A stretch of 21,019 nt of DNA, taken from an uncultured Clostridia bacterium. GTDB lineage: Bacteria > Bacillota > Clostridia > Oscillospirales > Ruminococcaceae. The stretch lies in assembly GCA_937901805.1 (NCBI GenBank), contig CALDJI010000011.1, positions 1-21,019 on the forward strand. Reading direction: 5' to 3'. Below the pieces are notes generated by a model. The model saw only the letters and a program-made list of their open reading frames with translations, was not told the DNA's origin and ran no database searches. Both the position numbers and the translations under genes were made by a program. Positions 12,983 through 20,490 of the stretch are shown here, piece by piece. The first letter of the stretch is position 1; every line of letters begins with the position of its first letter.

Positions 12983-13807
12983 TTAGAACGTGAGACCTTG
13001 TACGAGATCATCTTCGAACAGCAGATAAATGACGATTGCCGGAATTAAGAAAATGACACTAAATCCAAATGCAATTCCTGCATCAAATTCACTGACTTTG
13101 GAAAGCATGACGGACATCGGCATCTTCGCCTCATCTTTTAACATGACCAAAGGCTGTTCGATCATATTCCAGTTATCAATGAAAGAAAGGATCACCAGGG
13201 TTCCGATTCCGGCTTTGGATTGTGGGACAATGATTGACATGAAAATCCGGAATGGGCTGGCTCCGTCAATTTCAGCGGCTTCACAGCAGGTATCCGGAAT
13301 GTAGCGCATATACTGCCTGAGCAAACAGATGCCAAAAGCAGAAAACATACCGGGTAGAATCACAGAAAGATTATTTCCAATCAACCCCAGCTTATCCAAT
13401 ACAATGTAGTTGGAAACCATTGTGGCTTGAGGAGGAAGAACCAAAAGAACAATAAAGACAAAGAAAATTTTGTCCCTTCCGGGAAATTCAAATTTGGCAA
13501 ATCCATAGGCGCCCAGGGTGCATATTACCACTTGGCCTAAAACAATCGGCACGGTCAGAATGACAGAATTCCAAAACTTTTGAAGGTATTCGCTGGAACG
13601 GAAAAGAGAAAAGTAATATTGATCCAGTGTGATTTTATCTGGGATAAGGTGAAGATAGGCAAATCCTTCTTCCGGATAAGCGAGCTGGATTTCATTGGTG
13701 GACATAAAGGAGTTTACAATAATATAGATAATCGGAAACAGCATCACAATGGTAACGCCCACTAGAAACACAAACTTCAGCAGGGAAAAGATTTTCTTTT
13801 TTTTCAT
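12983..13807 (-). CDS. Carbohydrate ABC transporter permease, MalG/CUT1 type
   Basis: 274 residues with six hydrophobic helices. The cytoplasmic EAA loop is CCEAAEIDGASPFRIFMSII plus VPQSKAGIG, the coupling helix that docks the ATPase. The N-terminal KFVFLVGVTIVMLFPIIYII and VNSFMSTNEI are typical of CUT1 inner permeases (MalG, LacG). The partner permease gene is immediately upstream, 14 bases away. AGGGAGGG precedes ATG 13807. The tail DDLVQGLTF is the standard 'QGLTxGAVKG' end, here truncated after TF, a few residues shorter than usual. The substrate is unknown; sugars or oligosaccharides are likely for the family. Confidence 0.92.
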   Translation of the reverse strand: MKKKKIFSLLKFVFLVGVTIVMLFPIIYIIVNSFMSTNEIQLAYPEEGFAYLHLIPDKITLDQYYFSLFRSSEYLQKFWNSVILTVPIVLGQVVICTLGAYGFAKFEFPGRDKIFFVFIVLLVLPPQATMVSNYIVLDKLGLIGNNLSVILPGMFSAFGICLLRQYMRYIPDTCCEAAEIDGASPFRIFMSIIVPQSKAGIGTLVILSFIDNWNMIEQPLVMLKDEAKMPMSVMLSKVSEFDAGIAFGFSVIFLIPAIVIYLLFEDDLVQGLTF

Positions 13808-13821
13808 GCACTTTCCCTCCC

Positions 13822-14709
13822 TTAATCAATCTCAGTGGATTTTTTTTCTAAACGGAAAACAAAGAACATAATCACTGAAAAAATAAGGCTCAAAATGACG
13901 GCGGCAGTACAAAGCCGGCTATAATTCAGGTTTTCAAAGTTATTGTTCATGAAATGCTGTACAAAGTAAATATTGTCGTTGGGGTATCCGCCGGACATTT
14001 GATAGATCTCACGGAAAATTTTTAGAGAATTGATAATCGACATCAGTAAGACAAAAAAGGTGGTAGGCTTGAGCAGCGGAAGCGTAATCTGCATAAAAGT
14101 GCGGAATTTCGATGCGCCGTCAAGCTGAGCGGCTTCCCGGTATTCCGGCGGGATGGCATTGAGACCGGTCATAAACAGGATGACATTGTAACCAAGGTTT
14201 TTCCAGATAAAAATGATAACAATGATATAGATGGACCAGGAGCTGTTCAAAAAAGAAATGGGATCGATCCCAAACTTACTGAGAAAGCCGTTAATGATTC
14301 CATCATCATTTAAAAACAGCTGCCATACCATGACTACGGATGCGCCGGGTATGATCATCGGGTAGAGCATTGCACTGCGGAAAAAAGTCATTTTACTGAC
14401 ACCTGTATTAAGCAGGTTGGCCAGAAACAGGGAGATAATGATCAGCAGCGGGATACCCATAATGCTGAATAGCGCCGTATTTTTTAAGGATAGCAGGAAA
14501 GCTCCATTTTGTGAAAGCAGCTGGATGTAGTTGTCCAATCCGACAAAGGTGAGTTGGCCGACCCCCTGTGTAAAGCTATAGACAAAGCTGATTAACATGG
14601 GGATTACATAGAGCACAAATGCACCCAGCAGACAAGGGAGCACGAACAGAAGTGCTGTAACGGTTTTCCTTGTCTTCCGCTTTTTCAGAGTAATCCGTTT
14701 TACCGCCAT
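13822..14709 (-). CDS. Carbohydrate ABC transporter permease, MalF/UgpA CUT1 type
   Basis: 295 residues with six helices. TM1 is in KTVTALLFVLPCLLGAFVLY. The EAA loop REAAQLDGASKFRTFMQITL plus PLLKPT is complete. MISFVYSFTQGVGQLTFVGL with DNY is the typical extracellular-side stretch of LacF/UgpA-like permeases. It forms the heterodimeric pore with the MalG-type protein encoded just downstream. GAGGAGG lies seven bases before ATG 14709. A basic N-terminus (MAVKRITLKKRKTRK) faces the cytoplasm. The gene for the binding lipoprotein is 64 bases upstream; no ATPase gene is near. In Firmicutes CUT1 systems often borrow a shared MsmX/MsiK-type ATPase. Confidence 0.92.
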   Translation of the reverse strand: MAVKRITLKKRKTRKTVTALLFVLPCLLGAFVLYVIPMLISFVYSFTQGVGQLTFVGLDNYIQLLSQNGAFLLSLKNTALFSIMGIPLLIIISLFLANLLNTGVSKMTFFRSAMLYPMIIPGASVVMVWQLFLNDDGIINGFLSKFGIDPISFLNSSWSIYIIVIIFIWKNLGYNVILFMTGLNAIPPEYREAAQLDGASKFRTFMQITLPLLKPTTFFVLLMSIINSLKIFREIYQMSGGYPNDNIYFVQHFMNNNFENLNYSRLCTAAVILSLIFSVIMFFVFRLEKKSTEID

Positions 14710-14773
14710 AGAAATACCTCCTCACAACTGAAAATTGAATCACCGGAACGGAACTCCCGCCCTGGCTGTACAC

Positions 14774-16138
14774 TCAACGCTCCATTAAAAACAGGGAGGA
14801 TTTTGTATCCATACGCTTATAAAAAACCTCCTCGGAAAGGAACTCTTGCCGGTAGTCCTCCAACATGGGGTTGAAAATGTTTTCTATGAACCGGGTGTCC
14901 ATAAGAAGTCCGCAGGAAGCGGTAATTTCGGTGTAGTCTTCCAAAAGCCCTGCCATCTGTTTTTCCTGCAAAAGAATGGTTTTCTTTGAATTTTCCAGCA
15001 TCTGTTCCTGTGCATGGATGTGGACGGGAAGCCCGCCGAGATTGCAATTTAAATTGGAAAAAAAGTCTCCCCGCTGATATTCTTCACTTAACAGGAATTC
15101 TGCAACGGCAAAAGCCTCCTGAGGGTTTTTGCATTTTTTATTAATGGTAAACAGGCAGTTGGCATAGGAACGGTATGTATTTGTACCAGTATCCTTTATG
15201 GAGAAAAAACGGGCTTCCTTCCCGTTGTCATATCTGGCGGAACGGGTGAGTTTGGCAGCTGTCATGGCATTGCCGTCAAAAGACTGGCTGAACAATATGT
15301 TTTTTTGGGCATCCATTTGCTGTTGGAAATACTGCTGAATTTCCTTATCCATAATTTCATAGGGACTTCCAAGAGATAAGTCCTGCCCGCTTTCGGGATG
15401 GTTTTCCGTATATGCCAGATAGGAATTAACTTCCTTTACAAAGTCCGGTGATAAAAAGCTTGCCCGCTTTTCCATTTCGTCCAGATACTTTGATGAGACC
15501 ATTTTGCGAAAAATGATAGAGTCGTTGGAAAACAAGGAGGCGCTTTTTCCAGGAAAGGCTTTCGAAAGTAATTTTTCCGATTCCTCCCAGTTGTCATAGG
15601 AAAGAGAAATTCCATCCTTTGCAATTCCATATTCTGCAAGTTGCTGTGTGGTGATGGTAAACATATCAATTTTATAGGAAATGGGCAGAAACACCCTCTT
15701 TTCCCCTTGTATCCCTGTATCCATGACCATGGACTGATATTCCTCCAGGCGGACTGTGCTCTGTTCAAGCAGAGGGTTTAAATCCAGAAAAAAATTACTG
15801 TTTAACAGGGAATAAAAGATTCCCATATAATCGGTTGAAAAAATATAAATGTCTGCATTCTGCTGTGTAAGCAGTTCCAGATACTGCTGTTCGCTGGAAC
15901 TCCCGGTTTCCTCCATAAGCGGTGTTTCCAAAATTGTGATTTGGTTTGCCGCAGAGGAGAAGTAATTGTAGTCCGCAATCATTGTAGAACTATCTCCCCC
16001 AAAGCACCGGACGGTGACGCTGTCCGGTGTCTCTGTACCGGATGAAGATGGGGTTCCCTCTGTTGTCTGCCCATTGCATCCGACCAGTAAGGAGGAAATC
16101 AAAATGAACACAAAAAAGATTGCGAGAGGTTTCTTCAT
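14774..16138 (-). CDS. ABC transporter substrate-binding lipoprotein (SBP_bac_1-like, CUT1)
   Basis: 454 residues. Start set at ATG 16138, because GGAG lies six bases upstream; the upstream ATG at 16150 contains that GGAG and would be unusual. The lipoprotein signal peptide is MKKPLAIFFVFILISSLLVG, with Cys after it as lipobox (LVGC). After cleavage the protein would be anchored on the outer face of the membrane. The mature part has the two-lobed family pattern: VTVRCFGG, a QQNADIYIFSTDY strand, FLDLNPLLEQ, FLPISYKIDMFTITTQQL, and the C-lobe motif NPQEAFAVAEFLLSEEYQ. The sequence is divergent and acidic, and the substrate is unknown. First gene of the five-gene operon. Confidence 0.88.
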   Translation of the reverse strand: MKKPLAIFFVFILISSLLVGCNGQTTEGTPSSSGTETPDSVTVRCFGGDSSTMIADYNYFSSAANQITILETPLMEETGSSSEQQYLELLTQQNADIYIFSTDYMGIFYSLLNSNFFLDLNPLLEQSTVRLEEYQSMVMDTGIQGEKRVFLPISYKIDMFTITTQQLAEYGIAKDGISLSYDNWEESEKLLSKAFPGKSASLFSNDSIIFRKMVSSKYLDEMEKRASFLSPDFVKEVNSYLAYTENHPESGQDLSLGSPYEIMDKEIQQYFQQQMDAQKNILFSQSFDGNAMTAAKLTRSARYDNGKEARFFSIKDTGTNTYRSYANCLFTINKKCKNPQEAFAVAEFLLSEEYQRGDFFSNLNCNLGGLPVHIHAQEQMLENSKKTILLQEKQMAGLLEDYTEITASCGLLMDTRFIENIFNPMLEDYRQEFLSEEVFYKRMDTKSSLFLMER

Positions 16139-16172
16139 TGTAAACTCCATTTCTAAGACGTTTGGATAGTTG

Positions 16173-16240
16173 TGATGTAAAATGACTACATTTATAATTT
16201 ATTTTAATCAAATTTTACATCAGTGGCCACAAAAAATCAA
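16173..16240 (-). promoter_or_regulatory. Promoter of the five-gene transporter operon with split inverted-repeat operator
   Basis: Minus strand: -35 TTGATT (16240-16235), 17-base spacer, -10 TAAAAT (16217-16212). An 11-bp inverted repeat, TGATGTAAAAT (16173-16183) and ATTTTACATCA (16212-16222), has one half over the -10 and the other about 39 bp downstream, in the leader. No linked regulator gene is visible. Confidence 0.6.
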
Positions 16241-16243
16241 CTC

Positions 16244-16287
16244 AATTCAAAACTTTTTTCTATTTCTTTCTAAAAGTTTCCTGAATT
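16244..16287 (-). terminator. Possible terminator after the aldo/keto reductase gene
   Basis: AATTCA plus AAACTTTT (16244-16257) pairs with AAAAGTTT plus TGAATT (16272-16287), with a two-base bulge and a 14-base loop. The stem is AT-rich and the tail (GAGTTGATTTTTT) is displaced, so it is a weak candidate. The T run also overlaps the -35 of the next promoter. Confidence 0.4.
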
Positions 16288-16289
16288 TG

Positions 16290-17207
16290 TCAAGGTAATT
16301 GGTTCCCGGCCGCTTTATAGAGGGAATACCATTCTGCCCGGGACAGGGAAACGTCAGCCGCCTTGCTCATCTGTTTAAGATGTTCTGGATCCATAGTCCC
16401 TGCAATTGCCTGAATATGGGCCGGATGGCGCAGGATCCAGGCAATTCCGATTGCATTTTCACGGACGCCTTTTGCATCGGCAAGCTGTTTCATCTGCTGC
16501 TGGAGAGGAGCATATTTTTCCTCTTTCAGATAGTTTCCTTCGAATAATCCATATTGGAAGGGGGACCAGGCCTGGACAGTCATGTCGTGCAGACGGCAAT
16601 ATTCTAAAATGCCCCCGTCCCGGTTAACAGCCCCTATGTTTTGCATGTTGGTATTGACGGTTGTATCCAGCATGGCAGTATGGGCAAGGCCAAATTGCAC
16701 CTGATTGATAACAAGATTTTGATTCAGGTAACGGGAGAGTAACCGGATAGTAGAAGGATTTTGATTGCTGACGCCGAAATAACGCACTTTCCCGGAGGAT
16801 TTGAGCTTATCAAATGCAAAGGAGACCTCTTCAGGTTCCATAAGAAGATCTGGTCGGTGCAGCAGCAGTACATCCAAATAATCGGTTCCCAGCCGTTTGA
16901 GAATTCCATCTACAGAAGAGAGGATATGCTCTTTGGAAAAATCATAATATCCTTGAGTAATACCGCATTTTGACTGTAAGATCATTTTTTCCCGGAACCC
17001 CGGATGATCTTTTAGGATTTTTGAGAAAATTTCCTCTGATTTTCCTCCGCCATAGATATCCGCGTGGTCAAAAAAATTAATTCCCAGTTCTACAGCGGTT
17101 TGAATCAGGGTATCTGCTTGGGATGGATTTAAAGTGTGTAACCGCATACAACCCAGTGCGATCCTGGATGCTTTGAGATCAGTATTGCAAATTTGGATGT
17201 ATTTCAT
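16290..17207 (-). CDS. Aldo/keto reductase (YdhF-like)
   Basis: 305 residues. NADPH-dependent carbonyl reductase of the AKR superfamily, TIM barrel. The catalytic tetrad is complete: Asp and Tyr in FFDHADIYGGG (D47, Y52), Lys in ILQSKCGI (K80) and His in VLLLHRPDL (H117). RYFGVSNQNPS and the C-terminal IAWILRHPAHIQAIAGTMDP match the cofactor-binding segment of YdhF-type enzymes. Start chosen at ATG 17207, five bases after GGAGG; the TTG at 17219 overlaps that site. It has its own strong promoter and is divergent from pyrE. The substrate is unknown. Confidence 0.93.
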   Translation of the reverse strand: MKYIQICNTDLKASRIALGCMRLHTLNPSQADTLIQTAVELGINFFDHADIYGGGKSEEIFSKILKDHPGFREKMILQSKCGITQGYYDFSKEHILSSVDGILKRLGTDYLDVLLLHRPDLLMEPEEVSFAFDKLKSSGKVRYFGVSNQNPSTIRLLSRYLNQNLVINQVQFGLAHTAMLDTTVNTNMQNIGAVNRDGGILEYCRLHDMTVQAWSPFQYGLFEGNYLKEEKYAPLQQQMKQLADAKGVRENAIGIAWILRHPAHIQAIAGTMDPEHLKQMSKAADVSLSRAEWYSLYKAAGNQLP

Positions 17208-17217
17208 AAAAGCCTCC

Positions 17218-17270
17218 AATAAATTAGAATTCTATTTATTCATTATATCATTACGGAAAAAAATCTTCAA
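17218..17270 (-). promoter_or_regulatory. Promoter of the aldo/keto reductase gene with dyad at the start site
   Basis: Minus strand: -35 TTGAAG (17270-17265), exactly 17 bases, -10 TATAAT (17247-17242). A near-perfect dyad, AATAAA-T-TAGAATTCTA-TTTATT (17218-17240), lies directly after the -10, over the predicted start site, where a repressor would block transcription. Confidence 0.7.
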
Positions 17271-17349
17271 TTGTACTATCCGTGCGTTTTGAGAATTGAA
17301 TTTCGTATATTTTGAATGCCATTGATTTACAAAAGGCGGAATCATATAG

Positions 17350-17355
17350 TATAAT
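17350..17355 (+). promoter_or_regulatory. Likely -10 element of pyrE
   Basis: Consensus TATAAT, about 73 bases before the pyrE ATG. A properly spaced -35 is not evident (TTGATT at 17332-17337 is only 12 bases away), so an activator or a weak -35 is implied. No PyrR-type attenuator was recognised in the leader. Confidence 0.4.
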
Positions 17356-17427
17356 AAGAACAAATGTGATTGATGCTTCCTGTTTATAAAGCGGGAAAGA
17401 CTATGAAACCGTAAAGGGGACGAGGAA

Positions 17428-18099
17428 ATGGGTTATAAGGAAGAGTTTATTCAGTTTATGGTGCGCTCCGGCGTTTTGACTTTTGGGGACTTTACAACTA
17501 AGAGCGGAAGGAAAACCCCTTATTTTGTCAATACCGGTAACTACAAGACGGGCGAACAGGCTGCAAGACTTGGCGAATTTTACGCACAGTGTGTCATGGA
17601 AAATATTCCTGGAAAAATTGATGCGCTGTTTGGCCCTGCTTACAAGGGGATTCCCCTGTCTGTGGCAACTGCCATTGCGCTGAGCAATCATCACGGCAAA
17701 AATGTAAACTATTGTTTTAACCGTAAGGAAGTCAAAGATCATGGGGAAGGCGGAACCATGGTTGGCTATAAGCTCAAGGACGGCGATAAAGTACTGATCA
17801 TTGAAGATGTCATTACCTCCGGCGCCTCCCTGAGGGAGTGCATGCCCATCCTGAAGGCCGTAGCGAACATTGATCTGCTGGGTCTGATTGTTTCCGTTGA
17901 TCGAATGGAACGCGGGACCGGAGATAAAACCGCTATTCAGGAGGCCTATGATACCTATGGGATCAAGACCTACCCAATTGTAACAGTCCGGGAAGTAATT
18001 GATACACTTCACAATAAGCCGGTAGATGGCAAGATCTATATCGACGATGAAATGAAAGAGAAAATGGAAGCGTACCTTAATCAGTACTGCGTCAAATAA
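17428..18099 (+). CDS. pyrE: Orotate phosphoribosyltransferase
   Basis: 223 residues. Converts orotate plus PRPP to OMP in de novo pyrimidine synthesis. The PRPP-binding motif is VLIIEDVITSGAS (about 122-134). The flexible catalytic loop is NRKEVKDHGEGGTMVGY (about 98-114). Orotate-site residues are in LTFGDFTTKSGRKTPYFVNT (17-36) and LFGPAYKGIPL (67-77). It belongs to the longer PyrE type (about 220 residues) found in Clostridia and enterobacteria. GGGGACGAGGA precedes ATG 17428. It stands alone, away from other pyr genes, and ends in a perfect palindromic terminator. Confidence 0.97.
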   Translation: MGYKEEFIQFMVRSGVLTFGDFTTKSGRKTPYFVNTGNYKTGEQAARLGEFYAQCVMENIPGKIDALFGPAYKGIPLSVATAIALSNHHGKNVNYCFNRKEVKDHGEGGTMVGYKLKDGDKVLIIEDVITSGASLRECMPILKAVANIDLLGLIVSVDRMERGTGDKTAIQEAYDTYGIKTYPIVTVREVIDTLHNKPVDGKIYIDDEMKEKMEAYLNQYCVK

Positions 18100-18105
18100 A
18101 CGGAG

Positions 18106-18141
18106 AAAAAATCCCTCCCAGAATTCTGGGAGGGATTTTTT
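18106..18141. terminator. Bidirectional terminator after pyrE
   Basis: Perfect 36-base palindrome (18 bp each side, centre 18123/18124) consisting of A6, TCCCTCCCAGAA and its complement, then T6. It works on both strands and may also end the queT transcript. Confidence 0.92.
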
Positions 18142-18296
18142 GTTGACCCTGTTTTCCGGCGGGCTTGTCCGTATCAGGCTTACCTCGTGGGGATGTTTCC
18201 CCAATTGATTGAAAAGTGTCCCCATTGTTTTGGGATTTTAATAACCCTGGATTCAATGGATATTTTCAAATATCCGGATAGTCCGCTTTGAGCAGG
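18142..18296. other. Intergenic region between pyrE and queT
   Basis: No gene seen. It holds a short perfect hairpin GGATATTT/AAATATCC (18258-18275) near the queT 3' end and a G/C-run pairing (GGGGA...TCCCC, about 18190-18229). Neither has a T tail on the minus strand. Confidence 0.4.
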
Positions 18297-18836
18297 TTAA
18301 TGGTTCTGTCTGCCGAATAATCTTGTATCCAGCTTAAATTGCCTGAGGATAAAATACAAAAACAGCCCAACGCCCATACATGGAAGTACCTGTCCGGCAC
18401 TGACACTGAGGAAGTTGATGCCGTAAAGGGTAAAGTTAAATGGGTTTGACTCAAAAAAAGTCAGTTCGGCTCCTACGATGATGCCGTTTACGATCACCGG
18501 AGGGATGGTGGAAAGCACTGGAAATCCCTTGATTTTCACATTGCGCAGCATATAGGCAAGCAAGGCGGCAATTAGAGTTGCGGCGGATCCAAAGAAAATG
18601 TCAATGAATCCGGCGGGATTGAGACCAGTAGCAAAACCGATAGCATTGGAGAGCATACATCCTACCGTCAGCCCCCAGATGGCATTTGGAGTGAAGACTG
18701 CCAGGATAGAAAGCGCCTCTGCAAAACGGATTTGCACGATGCCGAAACTCAGCGGTGCCAGACAGAGAGTCAGCGCCGCATAGAGCGCAGCAATCAGCGC
18801 ACAGCTCACGAGGGAGTGTACTTTTGTGTGGTTCAT
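18297..18836 (-). CDS. queT: Queuosine precursor transporter QueT
   Basis: 179 residues. Substrate-specificity (S) component of an ECF transporter, taking up queuosine precursors such as preQ1. Five to six hydrophobic helices are visible. Family hallmarks include VSCALIAALYAALTLCLAPL, SFGIVQIRFAEALSILAVFT, GLTVGCMLSNAIG and DIFFGSAATLIAALLAYMLR, closely following the QueT (former DUF988) pattern. It needs the shared EcfA/EcfT module encoded elsewhere. AAAGGA lies nine bases before ATG 18836 and is part of the predicted preQ1 riboswitch pseudoknot, which agrees with the assigned substrate. Confidence 0.93.
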   Translation of the reverse strand: MNHTKVHSLVSCALIAALYAALTLCLAPLSFGIVQIRFAEALSILAVFTPNAIWGLTVGCMLSNAIGFATGLNPAGFIDIFFGSAATLIAALLAYMLRNVKIKGFPVLSTIPPVIVNGIIVGAELTFFESNPFNFTLYGINFLSVSAGQVLPCMGVGLFLYFILRQFKLDTRLFGRQNH

Positions 18837-18845
18837 ATGGAATTG

Positions 18846-18888
18846 TCCTTTCGTAGTGTAGTTTAAGGTCAGGAGGTTGCGACTGACC
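18846..18888 (-). promoter_or_regulatory. Probable preQ1-I riboswitch controlling queT translation
   Basis: On the minus strand: P1 GGTCAG (18888-18883) / CTGACC (18872-18867) closes the ten-base loop TCGCAACCTC. An A-rich tail, TTAAACTACACTACG, then the ribosome site AAAGGA (18851-18846) follow. The Thermoanaerobacter tengcongensis preQ1-I aptamer has the same ten-base loop length, beginning UCGCA and ending in the ligand-contacting C, followed by a UUAA-rich tail that ends in AAGG. The shared layout and the queT gene behind it strongly suggest translational repression by preQ1. The tail is about six bases longer than in that aptamer. Confidence 0.72.
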
Positions 18889-18943
18889 GCACGCTGCTGC
18901 GTACATATATCATCTCCCCGCCTGAAAGGGAGGATATACCAAA

Positions 18944-20296
18944 TTAACCGACAAGGATTTTGCCGTCAGGGACAATGATGTCCTTTGGCGGTTTTCCGCG
19001 CATGGCGAGCGCCAGCGCCAGGGAAACCGGGCCGACCCTCCCAATAAACATTGTGAGAATCAGGGCGACTTTGGACGGCGTATTGGCGACCCCTGTTACA
19101 CCGGTACTGATCCCGACTGTTCCAAATGCGGAAACCGATTCAAACAGGGCGTTTACCCCCGTGACTTCTGCGGGATCCGGGTTGGAAAAATAAAGGGTGA
19201 TCGTGGAAATACAAACAACGAACAGAGCGATGAAAACCACGGCAAGGGCTTTGTAAACCACGTTTTTCTCCACTCTCCGCTTGAGAATGATTGTGTCGGC
19301 TTTTCCGCGGATAACGGAGACGACCGTCATCACAATGACGGCGAATGTCGTCACCTTTACGCCGCCTGCCGTGGAACCTGGAGCAGCCCCGATAAACATC
19401 AGGACAATGCTGCCGAGTTTGGTCAGACTGTGCAGGGAGTTGACATCCACGGAATTGAACCCGGCGGTTCGAAGCGTGACGGATTGGAAAAAGGCTGCGG
19501 AAAGTTTTTCCGGCAGCGAAAGACCGCCCAGGGTTGCAGGATTATCCCATTCCAACAATAGGAAAATCAGCATACCGGAAACAATGAGAGTCCCGGTCAT
19601 GATTAAAACAATTTTTGTGTGCAGCATTAAAATTTTGGTTTTTCGGTAGGTGTAAATATCTTTCCACACCAGAAATCCCAGTCCGCCGATGATAATCAGA
19701 AAAGAAATGGTGAAAATTACAACGGGGTTCCCATTGTAATTACATAAGCTGACGTATTCTCCCTCCATTCCCAGCAGGTCAAACCCTGCGTTGCAGAAAG
19801 CGGATACGGACATGAAGATGGACATAAAAATCCCCTCTGCCCCGTATTTTGGGACAAAGGTGGTACATAACAATACAGCACCGCAGAATTCCATGGTAAT
19901 GGAAATCAGCACGACTGCCTTTACCAGATGGGTAACGTCGAAAAAAGTTGTGGAATTCAGGGATTCCTGGGCAAGCTGCATATTCCGCAGCCCCAATTTC
20001 CTTCCTATTGCCACATTAAAAAAAGTAGTAAAGGTAATCAGGCCGAGTCCGCCGATTTGGATCAGCAGTAAAATGACTATTTTGCCGAACATAGACCATT
20101 TGATGTATGTGTCCAAAAAATTGGTGGCCTGTCCGTCGTTGGAACTGATGGGCAGCATCAGAAGAAGCGTCCCTGCCAAAATAACCATGGCAAAACTGAT
20201 GGCAATTATTCGCATCGGAAGTGAGGCGGAATGCCGTTTGCTCTGTACTTTCAAGGGCATTTGACTTTGCACCTTTCTCTCTTTTGTCATTACCAT
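18944..20296 (-). CDS. KtrB/TrkH-type potassium transporter subunit lacking the first pore loop
   Basis: 450 residues. Family members translocate K+ with four M1-P-M2 repeats. Three filter segments are visible: SVSAFCNAGFD (about 163-173), QSVTLRTAGFN (271-281) and ESVSAFGTVGIST (386-398). The D1 loop expected between LLLMLPISSNDGQATNFLD and TYIKWSMFGKIVILLLIQIG is missing: the sequence jumps from FLD to TYIKW (about 20116-20107), where homologues carry about 18-20 residues of the type 'ALFTATSATCVTGLVV'. The frame stays open, so this is a clean in-frame loss. No ktrA/trkA gene is adjacent. The start is uncertain (ATG 20296, 20290 or 20260), with no strong Shine-Dalgarno for the first two. 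As encoded, the channel should be defective or altered. Confidence 0.88.
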   Translation of the reverse strand: MVMTKERKVQSQMPLKVQSKRHSASLPMRIIAISFAMVILAGTLLLMLPISSNDGQATNFLDTYIKWSMFGKIVILLLIQIGGLGLITFTTFFNVAIGRKLGLRNMQLAQESLNSTTFFDVTHLVKAVVLISITMEFCGAVLLCTTFVPKYGAEGIFMSIFMSVSAFCNAGFDLLGMEGEYVSLCNYNGNPVVIFTISFLIIIGGLGFLVWKDIYTYRKTKILMLHTKIVLIMTGTLIVSGMLIFLLLEWDNPATLGGLSLPEKLSAAFFQSVTLRTAGFNSVDVNSLHSLTKLGSIVLMFIGAAPGSTAGGVKVTTFAVIVMTVVSVIRGKADTIILKRRVEKNVVYKALAVVFIALFVVCISTITLYFSNPDPAEVTGVNALFESVSAFGTVGISTGVTGVANTPSKVALILTMFIGRVGPVSLALALAMRGKPPKDIIVPDGKILVG

Positions 20297-20490
20297 TAAG
20301 ATTCTATCAAGAACCAGTTAATTATACCAACCTTTTACAGGCATTGCAACCATCCTTTTTGAATGACGGCGAACAGGGGGAGAATTCTTTCATCTCTGCC
20401 GATGATAAAAATTACATGTTCTCCGAGTGGCAATCGCATGAAAAAAAGCGGAGCTTCCATATATGGAAACTCCGCTGAAACGGGATGCTG
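20297..20490. other. Intergenic region between KtrB-like gene and amidohydrolase
   Basis: No gene recognised. It contains the amidohydrolase terminator and presumably the promoter of the potassium transporter gene, which I could not define with confidence. Confidence 0.4.
20441..20476 (-). terminator. Terminator of the amidohydrolase gene
   Basis: AGCGGAG (20447-20453) pairs with CTCCGCT (20470-20476). An inner self-complementary TTCCATATATGGAA (20455-20468) extends the stem past one mismatch. The minus-strand tail is TTTTTTT (20447-20441). Confidence 0.9.

Noticed and set aside
17401..18225. Minus-strand ORF of 274 residues
   Set aside because: Antisense shadow of pyrE, extending through its terminator; no ribosome site and no family pattern.
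18911..18934. Hairpin CTCCC/GGGAG as terminator between the KtrB-like gene and queT
   Set aside because: The stem is short and has no T tract on the minus strand.
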